From Parachlorella kessleri (lineage: Eukaryota; Chlorophyta; Trebouxiophyceae; Chlorellales; Chlorellaceae): a stretch of DNA of 59,630 bases. Below the pieces are notes generated by a model. The model searched no databases and was not told where the DNA came from. It was given only the letters and a program-made list of their open reading frames with translations. The stretch spans positions 1 to 59,630 of the forward strand of contig BBXU01001903.1 of NCBI GenBank assembly GCA_001598975.1, in the 5' to 3' direction. The translations under genes were made by a program, and so were the position numbers. Below are positions 27,315-38,560 of this stretch, piece by piece. Numbering within the stretch: the stretch's first letter is position 1; the number at the start of each line of letters is the position of its first letter.

Positions 27315-28838
27315 ATGCTATGCATAAGTGTGGCAGTTCGCCCATGTTGGCCTTTCCGCAGCCAGCCTGCCCACAAACTTCGCAGCTCGGGCCCGGCTGT
27401 CAGCATGGACTCACAGCTAGCAGCCAGAGCTTGTCCCTCTTTGAGAGCCCACCACCAAGCTTTCGCCTGGGGCAGCAGCAGCTGTGCAAGTAGTTTTGCT
27501 CGCAGCCTCAGTCGCTCACTGCGTGGCAAGGTCAGGTCTGCAGGGGTCCCAGCAAGAGCAGAACAGCCCTGCGGCGGCAGCAGCAGCGACAGCGGTAGCA
27601 GCAGCAGCGGCAAGTCAGACCCTTCTCCACTGCACGCCTGCCTGCTGCGGTATGGCATCACCAATCTGGCAGCCTTCAGCGCCCCCAAGCACCTGGCCCT
27701 CAGCCAGGAGGCGGTCCACAGCAATGTGGAGCCCAAGCTGGCAGCGCTGGCGGCAGAGGGGCTCAGCCCCAAGCAGATGGCGCGCATCCTCGCAGCGCAT
27801 GACTCGGCACTGTCATGCAATCATGCGAAGACATTCTTGCCCAACCTGCAGCTGCTGCAGCGGATTGCGGCACATGCTGACTACAGGCCTCACCCCAAAA
27901 CCCCACACCTCACAGCGGCAGGGAAACTGTTGGCAGACTCAGCAGCAGGTGCTGCTAGGTACCTGTCCCGCGACCCCAGCAAGGTGCAACAGCTGCTGCA
28001 GTGGCTGAAGGGCAGCCTGGGGGTTGGATTGGAACAGCTGGCAGCATGCAATAACCTTTTCAACGCTCTGATGGTATCAGCGGCCGCTGCTGATGCTGTT
28101 TGCTTGTCGCTGCAACAGCAGCAGGTTTCAGCACGGCAGGTGGCGCACATGCTGCTGAAGCAGCCAACGATATTTGGCTACCGGCCTGGAGTGTTGTCTG
28201 CCCAAGTTGCGCTCTTGCAGCGGCACCTGGACCTGGACGCAGCGGCAGCCCTGGAGGTTGTCATAGCACACCCCAGGCTACTGTTTGGCAAGTTGGAATC
28301 CAGCCTGCCGCCCCTGCTGCGCTTCCTGGACGGCTACATGGGGGAGGTGGGGGCGGGGCGCAGGCTGGTGAGGGCACTGCCTTCACTTGGTACTAGTACC
28401 GCCGCTACAGTAGAGCGCAGCGTTGGTAACCTGGCAGCAATGGGGTACAGCCAGCAGCAGATCCGGGGAATCATTTACAAGCACCCTGGCCTTCTGAGTC
28501 GTGACATCAACAGCCCCCTTCAGCGTCAGAAGCTGGACTGGATTGGGCGTGAGTCCCCCTGGACGCTGGACGACTTCCTCTCTGTACCGACTTACTTGTT
28601 ATACAGCACATGCCGGTTGGCTGCCCGGCTTGCACTCTTGAGAAGGTGCGGGCTGGACCCTCCCTCTACTCCTAGTTGTCTGGCTCTACCAAGCAGTGTC
28701 ACTTTCATGGCTGCTGTGCGCAAGCAGCTAGCAAAGCAGGGGCGGGAGCTGCCCTGGGCCAGCTGGGAGGAGTGGGAGGAGGCGTGGCTGCGCACAGAGG
28801 AGGGCAGGGAGTGGGGCTTCCCGCCGCTCAAAGACTAG
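27315..28838 (+). CDS. mTERF-like protein, copy 1 (distinct leader)
   Basis: Single exon, 507 residues from the ATG at 27315. An earlier in-frame ATG at 27138 would add 59 less plausible residues. The leader MLCISVAVRPCWPFRSQ, followed by ASSFARSLSRSLRGKVRS, is basic and lacks acids, like an organelle transit peptide. It matches neither the type A nor the type B leaders. The body is standard: Ser/Gly linker, SPLHAC (first Cys of the usual CPLHAC replaced), helical repeats of the LL.QP..f....vLsA.v..LQ..L pattern, the mTERF-like end segment YSTCRLAARLALLR, and the Trp-rich tail to GFPPLKD. mTERF proteins are all-helical nucleic-acid binders acting on organelle transcription, RNA or DNA. TGTAA at 29119-29123 (281 nt past the stop) is a likely poly(A) signal. 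The 3' flank resembles that of type B copy 4. Confidence 0.85.
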   Translation: MLCISVAVRPCWPFRSQPAHKLRSSGPAVSMDSQLAARACPSLRAHHQAFAWGSSSCASSFARSLSRSLRGKVRSAGVPARAEQPCGGSSSDSGSSSSGKSDPSPLHACLLRYGITNLAAFSAPKHLALSQEAVHSNVEPKLAALAAEGLSPKQMARILAAHDSALSCNHAKTFLPNLQLLQRIAAHADYRPHPKTPHLTAAGKLLADSAAGAARYLSRDPSKVQQLLQWLKGSLGVGLEQLAACNNLFNALMVSAAAADAVCLSLQQQQVSARQVAHMLLKQPTIFGYRPGVLSAQVALLQRHLDLDAAAALEVVIAHPRLLFGKLESSLPPLLRFLDGYMGEVGAGRRLVRALPSLGTSTAATVERSVGNLAAMGYSQQQIRGIIYKHPGLLSRDINSPLQRQKLDWIGRESPWTLDDFLSVPTYLLYSTCRLAARLALLRRCGLDPPSTPSCLALPSSVTFMAAVRKQLAKQGRELPWASWEEWEEAWLRTEEGREWGFPPLKD

Positions 28839-30109
28839 AGCCCCGGTTTAGTCAGGCTCTTTCGGGTCAGCTTGCCTGTCATTCGAGGCTATCCGGATGT
28901 GTGTTTTGGACTGTGACTCCTTGAGACTGTCCTCGGTTTGCTTTTCTTTATGTTGTGTTGAGTTTAGTTTGTGGTCACAAGGCAGAGATGCAAAGTAGTG
29001 GCTCACATGGGGTGGTCTCCAAGGGTGTGCTGGCTGCTCCTCGGTGCCCGCACAACCAGCCCTGTCCTTCGGATACCGCTGCACTTACAGTATTGTATGC
29101 CTTCATCGCTTGCCTGATTGTAAACCACTTCTGCCTTTCTAGGTGGATGCCTTCAACCTATCATGCTTCTGATAGTTGCCTATCCTGCATGCCGGGAGTG
29201 CAGAAAGCGCCGTCTTTCTGGCCTGGTTCCTACAGTTTTTTCATTCCAGACTCTGGCTGTGTTTGGCACCGGCCTTGCTGCAGAAAGCCATTTTGGTGCC
29301 AAGACTAGGCCCCGATCTTGCCTCTAGCACCGGGGTTTGGCCTCAGGTTTTCACACGTTGGCAAGTTGCCTACCTTCACCACCAAACCGCTTGCGCCCAG
29401 CTGCCCCGCGTGCTGCACTAGGTGGGGCATCATCATGATCCATGTGATGATTAGCAGGGTTTGCCAGGACTTGCCTGAAGTCTGATGGTAGTCCGTTGGT
29501 CTCCTATATGGCGTTCGAGACAAGGTACGACAAGGTTCTGCCCGGACAGTTTAAGCCAGACGCTTGCGGGGCTGGCCTTTCCTAGAGACTCTAGGTGGCC
29601 GGCCTGTGTTTCCCGGTTGCTGCGATCAAGGAAACGCTGACCTGGTACGGGGCAAGGACAAGACGGCTCGGAGCCCCCGCTAGCTGCGAAGACACTCCTC
29701 CCCTGCCTGACTGCTGGGGTCCAAAGAGAAGCAGAGGGGCCTGATTAGCTGTCCAGGTCAGTGGCAGGACACTGGTACACAAGGTTGGCAGGATTGATAG
29801 GCAAACGCGTGGGATTTTTTAGCCCCTTGGCTTGTCCGTATTGGCGAGCCCAGAGGTGCTGTAGCCTTCTGATATATAGTTCTATATATGATTGTATGGT
29901 GACAGCAGGGTAGGGGAAAGTGTCACGTGTCACAGGATAATGGGAGCATGCAAAGCATACCGAGGCCGCCTAGTGGCAGGCCCTGTCCTGCTACAGTTCC
30001 AGTCATTTCTCCGCCTCCTGCACACATCCGACTGTAGGGTTCACAAACCAGCTCCAATAACTCTCAACCTGGTGATCCCTTTCTGCAGGTGACTCTGGGG
30101 CCTTGCACC
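28839..30109. other. Array spacer 1-2 (type A upstream block)
   Basis: Holds the 3' UTR of copy 1 and the upstream block shared by type A genes: 26-bp motif at 29388-29413, the box AGGTCAGTGGCAGGACACTG near 29755, the box CCGCCTAGTGGCAGG near 29966, and an acceptor-like TTCTGCAG at 30081-30088 just before exon 1. Confidence 0.65.
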
Positions 30110-31923
30110 ATGCTCAGCGCTCTGTCACGGAGAGCTAGTGCCTTGAGACCCTGGTGAGTGGTGCTGCGTATCTTGCAAGAAAGTAGAGGTCGTTTAGGAG
30201 CGGCCCAGTCCTGCAGGCAGAGCAGGGGTGGCCGTGCTGCAGCTCCTTCCACCTGGACTAAATGCACAAAGCTTGGGGTGAGAAGGAATAATCCCTCTCT
30301 AACGTTACTATTGGTCTGCCATCTCTGCGCAGGGCTTGTGGTTGTAGGCTGTTGCCTTTGCCCGATGGCCCCCTGGCACACAAAACACCAGCTGCAGTCG
30401 TGCCTGCCTCACTTCCGTCGCCACCTCCGCCGGCGCAAGCCAAGCAGCAGTTACCGCGGAATGTGTTGCTCCACCTCTGGCCAATGCTCCTCAACTACAC
30501 AGCTGCAGCTAGCCAGGGTAGAACGAGCATCTCTACCTCTCATGGTATCAGGGCCAAACTGACAGCAGCCACAGCAACAGACCATACAACCGAAGCCAAG
30601 CCTGCAAGCCGCCAGGACAAAGCGCCTAGCACTGGCACTTGGTCCACCAGCGGCGGGGGTGGCAGCAGCAGCGGTAGCAGCAGCAGCAGTAGCTCAGCTC
30701 AGCCCTGCCCGCTGCACGCCTGCCTGCTGCGGCATGGCATTACTGACCTGGCACCCTTCAGCAGCCCCAAGCACTTGATCCTCAGCCAGGAGGCGGTCAG
30801 CAGCAATGTGGAGCCCAAGGTGGCAGCGCTGGCGGCAGAGGGGCTCAGCCCCAAGCAGATGGCACAGCTCTTGGGGCACAAGACACACTCTCTTCTGGCA
30901 TGCAGTTATGACGGCGCTTTCCTGCCCAACTTGCAGCTGCTCCGGCAAATTGGGGCGTATACTGACCACAGGCCGCACCCCAGAAGCCCTCGCCTCTCAG
31001 CAGCAGGAAAGTTAGTGACGCACTTGCCAGATGCTACTGTCAGATACCTGTCCCGCGACCCCGGCAAGGTGCAGGAGCTGCTGCAGTGGCTGGAGGGCAG
31101 CCTGGGGGTCGGATTGGAACAGCTGGCAGCCTGTAAGAGCCTGTGCCACGCTCTCAGTCTGTCAGCTGGCGCCGCTAATGCTGTTTGCTTGTCGCTGCAA
31201 CAGCAGCAAATGCCAGCAGAGCAGGTGGCGCACATGCTGCTTAAACAGCCATCAATGTTTAATCGCAGACCGGAAGTTCTGTCTGCACGGATAGGGGCCC
31301 TGCAGCAGCACTTGGGCCTGGAGGCAGCGGCAGCCCTTCAGGTTGCCATGACATACCCGAGGCTGCTGACTAACAACTTGGAGGCCAGCCTGCCGCCCCT
31401 GCTGCGCTTCCTGGACGGTTTCATGGGGGAGGAGGGGGCGGGGCGCAGGCTGGTGCGGGCGCAGCCCACTCTTGGCAAACTAACAGCCAAAGCAGCAAAG
31501 CGCAGCTTAGGCAAGCTGGCAGCCAGGGGGTACAGCCAGCAGGGGATCCAGGGACTGATCAGCAAGCAGCCCACCCTGCTACTGTTGGACCTGGACAGCG
31601 GCCTGCAGCAGCAGAAGCTGGACTGGATTGAACGGGTGTCCCCGTGGACGCTGGATGACTTCATGTCCACGCCGGCGTACTTTATAGTCGCCACACGCCG
31701 CCTGGCCGCCCGCCTGGCTCTCCTGCGGGAGTGTGGGCTGCAGCTGCCATCCACTCCAGGTCAGATAGCTATACCTAGCAGTGCAACATTCCTGGCTGTT
31801 TTGCGCAAGCAGCTAGAGAAGCAGGGGCGGGAGTTACCCTGGGCCAGCTGGGCGGAGTGGGAGGAGGTGTGGCTGGGCACGGAGGAGGGCAAGTGTTGGG
31901 GCTTCCCGCCGCTCAAGGACTAG
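30110..31923 (+). CDS. mTERF-like protein, copy 2 (type A)
   Basis: Model: join(30110..30153, 30333..31923), 544 residues. Exon 1 encodes MLSALSRRASALRPW, an Arg/Ser/Ala/Leu presequence of mitochondrial type; the Trp codon is split by a 179-nt intron (GTGAGT to TGCGCAG). Exon 2 continues ACGCRLLPLPDG, then a Pro/Gln/Ala-rich region and a long Ser tract (~120-136). The CPLHAC segment starts at ~140, helical repeats run to about 500, and the Trp-rich tail (WASWAEWEEVW to GFPPLKD) ends the protein. The repeats show the mTERF pattern of paired helices with P-x-LL at the second helix. The intact frame, splice sites and tail suggest a working gene. Its repeat 'KQPTLLLLDLDSGL' belongs to the KQPTLL subgroup shared with copy 5. 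Confidence 0.88.
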
Positions 31924-33474
31924 AGTCATGGTTCGGTCAGGCCTGCTTGCCTTGGATTTGTGGGGGTCCTCGTCTGTGTTCCAGTGTGGGTGGCTTGCTT
32001 TGCTATGTCATGGTCTTGTTGCCGCATTCTCCGCTTGTGTGTCGGGGGATGTGTTTGTGTTATCATGTCAGGGGTCCCAAGTGGCGGCTTGCATGTGTGG
32101 TTTCGATTAGATAAACTGGCTGCTTATCTTGGTGCCCGCACAACGAAGCCTGTCCTATGGATTTTACTAAGTTTGCACTTCTGTACACCTTTATCGCGGA
32201 CCTGACTGTCAGCCATTTGTTTGCCTTCCTGAACACTAGGTGTTGCGGGATGCCTTTTTCCTGTCCCAGTTTCTGAAAGTGTCCTGTCATAACAATTATC
32301 AATGCTAAGGATACCGCACAGTAGGAATTTGTTTGTTTGGTGGGCTTGCTTGGTAAGCCACTGTCATAGCCCGCATTGATAGGCCTCCTGGCAGGTGCGG
32401 GTGTTCTGGCAATCCTAATCCTGTGATGCACTTTGGCTGCAGTCTGTGCGGCGTTGCCCCAGACGCTGCTGCCTTAAGCGTGCCAGTTGCACAAGGTCGT
32501 CAGCCTACGTGCACACTGCCAAAGGCCGACATGCAAGTTCTCAGCACTGTTGCAAGCACCATGGATACCGTCGTAGTGGCTTTCTCCTCGCTGATGAGAT
32601 GGCCCCCCTGTGCGTGGAGCCAGTGGGTTTAGAGCCAATGAGCACCGCGAGCCCGTATACTCAAGCAAATGCCGAGGCACATTGCAGCAGTGGGCAGTCA
32701 CGGCTGTCTTGCCTGCCACCCCTTAGCCTCCAACCGCCTGCGCCCGGCTGCCCTGCATGCTTTGAACAGCATCAGTCCCGTTGATCCATGCGTTGATCAA
32801 GCTCCATGCAGCTGCAGTCTTTGCCAAAACTTGGTGATGTCTGATGTTAGCCCGCTGGAAACTTTTATAGGTGCGGTAGAGACAAGGTTCCAGCCAGACA
32901 ACTCATGCCCGAAGCTTACGGGGTGACCTACATGTGAGGCTCTGGGTGGCCGGCCTGTATTCCCCCAGTCCTGTGATCAACGAAAGGTTGACCTGGTGCG
33001 GGCCGCGGACATGATCCATCGCTCAAGCCTCAGCTAGCTGCGAAGACACTACTCCCCCTGCGTGGCTGACAGGGGTCCAACAGAGAGCAGAGGCGCCTGA
33101 ATAACTGTCCAGGTCAGTGGCAGGACACTGGTACACACGGCTGGCAGGCTAGATCGCAGCCACGACACAGGCGAGGCTTTGACCCCTCGGCTGGTCCATA
33201 TCGGCGAGCCTTAGAGGTGCTGCCCGTAGCCTTTGATTACTCAGGGATTGCATGCGGCAGCAGGGTGGGGGAGATGTCATGCGTCAGAGCATAATAGGCA
33301 TACCGAGGCCGCCTAGTGGCAGGTACTGTCCTCCTACAGTCCCTTGCAGTCCCTTACAACCATGGGCCCCCGCACACACTCAGGGTGACAGGGTCAGGGT
33401 TACAAAGCAGCTCCACCACTCCAATACCTGGTGATGTTTTTTCTGCAGGTGCCTGTAGGGACTGCTTGCGTATC
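31924..33474. other. Array spacer 2-3 (type A upstream block)
   Basis: 26-bp motif variant at 32735-32760, AGGTCAGTGGCAGGACACTG near 33111, CCGCCTAGTGGCAGG near 33309, and acceptor-like TTCTGCAG at 33441-33448. No other gene is seen. Confidence 0.65.
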
Positions 33475-35320
33475 ATGCTCAGAGCTTTTTCACGGAGAGC
33501 CAATGCCTTGAGACCCTGGTGAGTGTCGCTGGGTCTCTTGCAACAAAGTTGAGGTCAATTAGTGGCGGCCCTTTCAAGCAAGCAGGGCCGCAGTGGTGGT
33601 TTTTGCAGTTCGTCCACCTTTACTTAAGCACCCAGTTGCGAGAGACACAGTTTGGGTTGGCCTAACAAGATGTGGTCCCGTCTTGTATTTCCTGGCCTTG
33701 TAATGTTCATATGGTCGGCCAACCCTGCGCAGGGCGCATGAACTTGAGCTGCGTTCTCCATCCGATGGCTCCCTGGCATGCAACTGGCCAGCTGCGGACC
33801 TGCCTGCCAGTCTGCCACTGCTATCCCCGCCACAAGTCAAGCAGCAGGAACAGCAGCATGTGTCGCTCCACCCCTGGCAAAGGCTCCTCGGTTATGCAGC
33901 TGCAGCCAGCCAGCGTCCGGCAAGCCTCCATACCCTTAGTGGAAGCAGAACCATATCGACAGCAGCCACAGCAGCTGCTGGTGCACGTGCACCCAAGTGC
34001 TCAATGTACGATGAGAACAAAGGGCCCGGCACCGGCATTGGGGCCCCCAGCAGCGGCAGCAGCAGCGGTGGGGACAGCAGCAGCCGCCCAGCCCAGCCCT
34101 GTCCGCTGCACGCCTGCCTGCTACAACATGGCATCACCGATCTGGCAGCCTTCAGCTCCCCCAAGCACCTGGCCCTCAGCCAGGAGGCGGTTGACAGCAA
34201 TGTGGAGCCGAAGCTGGCGGCGCTGGCGGCAGATGGGCTCACCCCCAAGCAAATCCAGCAGTTGCTGAAGGCTAAAACAACTGCCTCAACCTTGTCGTGC
34301 AGCTATAAGGGCACCTTCCTTCCGAACCTGCAGCTGCTGCGACAGATCGGGGCGTTTGTTGAACACAGGCCACACCCCAAGGCCCCAAACCTCACAGCGC
34401 CAGGGAAAATACTGGCAGCATCACCATCAGCTGCTGCCATATACCTGTCCCGCGACCACAGCAAGGTGCAGCAGTTGCTGCAGTGGCTGGAGGGCAGCCT
34501 GGGGTCTGGGTTACGACAACTGTCAGCCTGCAAAGACCTTTGCAACGCTCTCCTTCTGTCAGCTGGCGCGGCAAGTGCTGTTTGCTTGTTGCTGCAACGG
34601 CAGCATGTGCCATCAGAGCAGGTGGCGCAGATGCTGATTCAGCAGCCAACATCTTTCGGTTTGAAACCCGAAGTTCTGTTCGCACGGATAGGGGCCATAC
34701 AGCGGCACCTCGGCCTGGAAGCAGCAGCAGCACTGCAGGTTGCCATAGCATGCCCCAAGCTGCTTACTGTTCAGTTGGAATCCAGCCTGCCGGCCCTGCT
34801 TCTCTTCCTGGACGGCTACATGGGGGAGGAGGGGGCGGGGCGCAGGCTGGTCCGTGCACAGCCCATGCTTGGTCTAGTGGCAGCCAAAGCAGCAGCGCGC
34901 AGTGTAGGCAATCTGGCAGCAAGGGGTCACAGCCAGCAGCGGGTCCGGGGAATGATCAGCAAGCATCCCACACTGCTACACCTGGACCTTGACAGTCCTC
35001 TGCAGCAGCAGAAGCTGGACTGGATCAAGCGTGAGTCACCGTGGTCGCTTGAGGTCTTCCTTGAGACCCCACGCTACTTTGTAGCAAGCGCTAGGCGGCT
35101 AGCTTCGAGGCTGGCTCTCCTGGAAGAATGTGGGCTGCAGCCGCCACCTAACCCTGGAACCCTGGCAACATACAGTAATGCCCGCTACCTGGATACTGTG
35201 CGCAAGCAGCTGGCCAGGCAGGGGCGGGACCTGCCCTGGGCCAGTTGGGCGGAGTGGGAGGGGGTGTGGCTGGGCACGGAGGAGGGCAGGGAGTGGGGCT
35301 TCCCGCCGCTCAAGGACTAG
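33475..35320 (+). CDS. mTERF-like protein, copy 3 (type A)
   Basis: Model: join(33475..33518, 33733..35320), 543 residues. The presequence exon reads MLRAFSRRANALRPW with a split Trp codon and a 214-nt intron (donor GTGAGT, acceptor TGCGCAG). The body has CPLHACLLQHGITDLAAF and a DNA-binding-type repeat region with AKTTASTLSCSYKGTF in the variable position after the first repeat. It ends with the tail WASWAEWEGVWLG and the normal stop. Two conserved end-segment residues differ: the copies' usual WTLDDFL is WSLEVFL, and YSTRRLAARLALLRE is ASARRLASRLALLEE. The frame is intact. It starts the first A+B dimer of the array. Confidence 0.88.
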
Positions 35321-35778
35321 GTTGGCAGTCGGTCCGGCTGTTCTTGCGGGGTTAGCCTGTTCGCAAGTCGCGTGCATCCCAGCAAGGGACTTTGCTTGTC
35401 TTGTTGACGGTGGGGTGGGGGCTGGTACCTAATTTGGCTGGATCCAAGGGGCGCTGGTATTACGGCTGCCATAGCAGGCCGCATCTAGGGCCCCTTAATC
35501 ACTTTTGTGTCTACCTGCCATGTCAGCTTGCGTCACCGCAATGTGGGCTATTGAGCATGCCAGGTGGTTATTCACTCCTGCCATGCTGCTTGTTCCCGAG
35601 GGTAGTGTCATCAGTTCATGCTTTGCCTGCCAGCACTGCTAAGCATTCCAGCGGGAAAGTGCTACACTGTATCACTTGCATATTGATGTTAGGCAAGGCT
35701 TGCTGACAGAAGGAAGCTCTGGATCAGAGGAAGCTCCATCCCAGACCTCCCAGGGGAGAGAACTACTGTCTCAGACTC

Positions 35779-35860
35779 AGGCTCATTCTGCATCCAGCCC
35801 TGTCACTCCAGTCTAGCCCAGCTCTACTCCCTGTTCACACTACTTGCCACCCATACTAAG
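35779..35860 (+). repeat. Short dispersed repeat (SR family)
   Basis: Forward copy, CTCATTCTGCATCCAGCCC to ACTACTTGCCACCCATACTA, followed at once by a second partial copy. Confidence 0.7.
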
Positions 35861-35872
35861 AACTTAGGCAAG

Positions 35873-35945
35873 GCTCGAGCGCGTTCTGCATCCAGCCCTG
35901 TCAGTACAGTCTCGCCCTTTGCTCGGCCTACCTGCACCCTTGCTA
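35873..35945 (+). repeat. Short dispersed repeat (SR family), tandem partner
   Basis: Second copy in direct repeat with the preceding one. It keeps the GCGTTCTGCATCCAGCCCTG start and is diverged at the 3' end. Confidence 0.6.
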
Positions 35946-37024
35946 CCAACATCTCGTCCTTGCCAGCTGGAGTAATTGGTATGCTAGAGGGTCGTACTTG
36001 CCAGCTGCACGGACAAGTAGGCTGCAAGTGCAACACGCTCCAAAGGTGTGTGGTCGAAGCCAGCACTGCCAGTGACACCAGCCTGCTGTGCATGAATGAC
36101 ATCTTTGGAGCATGTAACGCTGCTGTTAAATCTTCAAATGGTGGCATGGTTGCCAACAGGAAGGTGTGCAGCTGCGAAATGTCACTTTTCAGCCTTCACC
36201 TCACCCGCTTGCGCCCAGCTGCCCTGCATGCGCTGCGAGCAACCCGGTCGCACACAACCTGCACACAACATTGCACTCATTACAAGTCAGCAAGATTGCA
36301 ACGAAGGCACGACCTGGTAAGCCACACCTGGGTCGGTCATTGCTAGCTAGATGTCACGGGGTTGGGAGCGCAAAGCTCACTGTATAGGGTTGCGTCCTGT
36401 CCTTCCTTTTTGACATCATTGTGACCACGGCAGAGCGCAACCTTGTGGGCAGACTTGAGGGGCCCCTTTCGTGCCCTACGGATATGTTCGCACAGGGCTG
36501 AGGGCTGGACTCGCTTCGTTGATATACCAAGTGTGTCAGCTGCTAACCCGAACTTGTGCGAACTATCCCCTTCACCAGGTGCTGCAGGTGGGGGGCCGCC
36601 AAATACAGGTCCTGCCTTGGCAAAAGGAACAGAGTCCTGCTTTCACAGCTGCTGGCCACGGTAAGTCGGGTATTGTCATCAGCGGGGCATGCAAGCTGGC
36701 TGGGTGGCACGTAGTTTGAGCATTGGCTATGCTTTACCCCAAGCTGCTCTGATGAGCGGAAGTGGCTTTGCCGTTCGTTTCAGATTGAATGTGTAGGGCT
36801 GCCCCAGCAGGAATCCTAGTTGATGGGCCCTCTCAAAATGGCCCGGAAGGAGCAATGCATGGCTGACTGCACGCCTTTGTTGCCTACTTTTTGATGAAAA
36901 TCAGCACAAATAGGCAAAATCAGGACCTGAACCTACACATCTTGGGCCTGCTGTAGGACGGCTGCGCCTTTGATACATTCTCCAACCCTTCCAGGCAGTG
37001 CCAACTTGCCCGCCTCTTCTCACC

Positions 37025-38560
37025 ATGCCCTTCACAAGCCTGGCTACCCCCTGGCAGCAGCTCTGCGGCCACCACCTGACCGCCCAGCTGAGGAGTGCAA
37101 GGACAGGCCCCAGCAGCAGCTTGCAGGTTGAAAGTGCAGCCTGTCGCAACACTGGTCGCTACCCTATTACCGGCAGCAACAGCAGGGGCGGGTGGCGCCG
37201 CTGCAATATGGGCTGGGGAGGTTGCACTACACGCCTCCACAGCCGCCCACCGTTCGCCCCTGGCAGTCAAGGAGTAGCCAAAAAGGTAGCCCGGCAGCCT
37301 AGCAGCAGCAGCAGCAGCAGTGGCAGCGCAGCTCAACCCTGCCCGCTCCATGCTTGCCTTGTGCGATATGGAATCACTGACCTGGTAGCATTCAGCGCCC
37401 CCAGGCACCTGGCCCTCAGCCAGGAGGCAGTCAACAGCGACGTGGAACCCAAGCTGGCAGCGCTGGAGGCAGAGGGGCTCAGCCCCGAACAAATCATGGC
37501 GTTGCTGTCAGCTAAAGGAACTTCTTCGCTCTTGTCGTGCAGCTACAAGGACACCTTTTTGCCCAACATGCAGCTGCTGCAAAGAATCCGGGCATATACT
37601 GACCACAGGCCGCACCCCAAAACTCCAAACCTCACAGCAGCAGGAAAGATATTGACAGTATCACCGAGTGCTGTTGCCAGGTACCTGTCCCGCGACCCCC
37701 ACAAGGTTCAGCAGCTGCTGCAGTGGCTGGAGGGCAGCCTGGGGGTTGGACTGGAAGAGCTGGCAGCCTGCAAGGCCCTTTGCAACGCTCTCTATCTGTC
37801 AGCTGGCGCCGCTAGTGCTGTCTTCTTGTCGCTGCAGAATCAGGGGGTGCCAGCAGAGCAGGTGGCGCACATGCTGCTCAAGCAGCCAACAGTATTCAAT
37901 CGCAGCCCCGAAGCCCTGTCTGCACGATTGGTTGCCTTGCAGCAGCATCTGGGCGTGGACCCAGCAGCAGCTTTGCAGCTGGCCTTGTCACAACCCAGGC
38001 TGTTGAATACCAAGCTGGAGGCCAGCCTGCCGCCCCTGCTGCGGTTTCTGGACGGCTACATGGGGGAGGAGGGGGCTGGGCGCAGGCTGGTGAGAGCACA
38101 GCCCGTGCTTGGCACAGTGACAGCCAAAACAGCAGAGTGCAGCATCGCCAACCTGGCAACAAGGGGGTACAGCCAGCAGCAGATCCGGGGCATCGTTTGT
38201 AAGCACCCTGGGTTTCTGAATCGTAATCTCAACAGCCCCCTGCAGCAGCAGAAACTGGGCTGGATTCAGGAGGAGTCGCCCTGGACGCTGGATGACTTCC
38301 TGGCCACCCCGACTTGCCTGTTATGCAGCACATGCCGCTTGGCAGCGCGGCTGGCTTTCCTGCGGGAGTGCGGGCTGCGGCCGCCAGCCACTCCTAGTCA
38401 GCTTGCTGGACCCAGCAGTGCCTCCTTCACTGCCGCTGTGCGCAAGCAGCTGGCCAGGCAGGGGCGGGAGCTGCCGTGGGCCAGCTGGGCAGAGTGGGAG
38501 GAGGCATGGCTGGGCACAGAGGAGGGCAGGAAGTGGGGCTTCCCACCGCTCACAGACTAG
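37025..38560 (+). CDS. mTERF-like protein, copy 4 (type B)
   Basis: Single exon, 511 residues from the ATG at 37025 (context CACCATGCCC, shared by all type B copies). The leader starts MPFTSLATPWQQLCGHHLTA and runs through RSARTGPSSSLQ and LHSRPPFAPGSQGVA. It is basic with few acids and looks like a transit peptide, but is unrelated to the type A presequence. Then come a Ser tract, CPLHACLVRYGITDLVAF, the helical repeats and the Trp-rich tail ending GFPPLTD. Subgroup residues at the late repeat are KHPGFLNRNLNSPL, close to copies 1, 9 and 10. The frame is intact. TGTAA at 38834-38838, 274 nt past the stop, matches the position seen for copy 1. Confidence 0.88.
   Translation: MPFTSLATPWQQLCGHHLTAQLRSARTGPSSSLQVESAACRNTGRYPITGSNSRGGWRRCNMGWGGCTTRLHSRPPFAPGSQGVAKKVARQPSSSSSSSGSAAQPCPLHACLVRYGITDLVAFSAPRHLALSQEAVNSDVEPKLAALEAEGLSPEQIMALLSAKGTSSLLSCSYKDTFLPNMQLLQRIRAYTDHRPHPKTPNLTAAGKILTVSPSAVARYLSRDPHKVQQLLQWLEGSLGVGLEELAACKALCNALYLSAGAASAVFLSLQNQGVPAEQVAHMLLKQPTVFNRSPEALSARLVALQQHLGVDPAAALQLALSQPRLLNTKLEASLPPLLRFLDGYMGEEGAGRRLVRAQPVLGTVTAKTAECSIANLATRGYSQQQIRGIVCKHPGFLNRNLNSPLQQQKLGWIQEESPWTLDDFLATPTCLLCSTCRLAARLAFLRECGLRPPATPSQLAGPSSASFTAAVRKQLARQGRELPWASWAEWEEAWLGTEEGRKWGFPPLTD

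Larger units (their letters stand above)
35321..37024. other. Array spacer 3-4 (type B upstream block)
   Basis: Holds the copy 3 3' UTR, two SR-family repeats in tandem and the 26-bp motif at 36206-36231. The type B upstream block follows, including CACACCTGGGTCGGTCA near 36325 and TACGGATATGTTCGCACAG near 36477. The motif lies 819 bp before the type B ATG. Confidence 0.65.

Noticed and set aside
27600..28010. Conserved alternative-frame proteins across the mTERF copies (ACCGMAS..WQPSAPPSTWPSARRR type)
   Set aside because: They recur in each copy because the main-frame DNA is conserved and GC-rich. They have no consistent start or stop and end at different points.
36998..37024. Upstream non-ATG extension of type B genes (PTCPPLLT before the ATG)
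   Set aside because: All four type B copies share an ATG in CACCATGCC context. The extension is not conserved in length and would need a GTG start.
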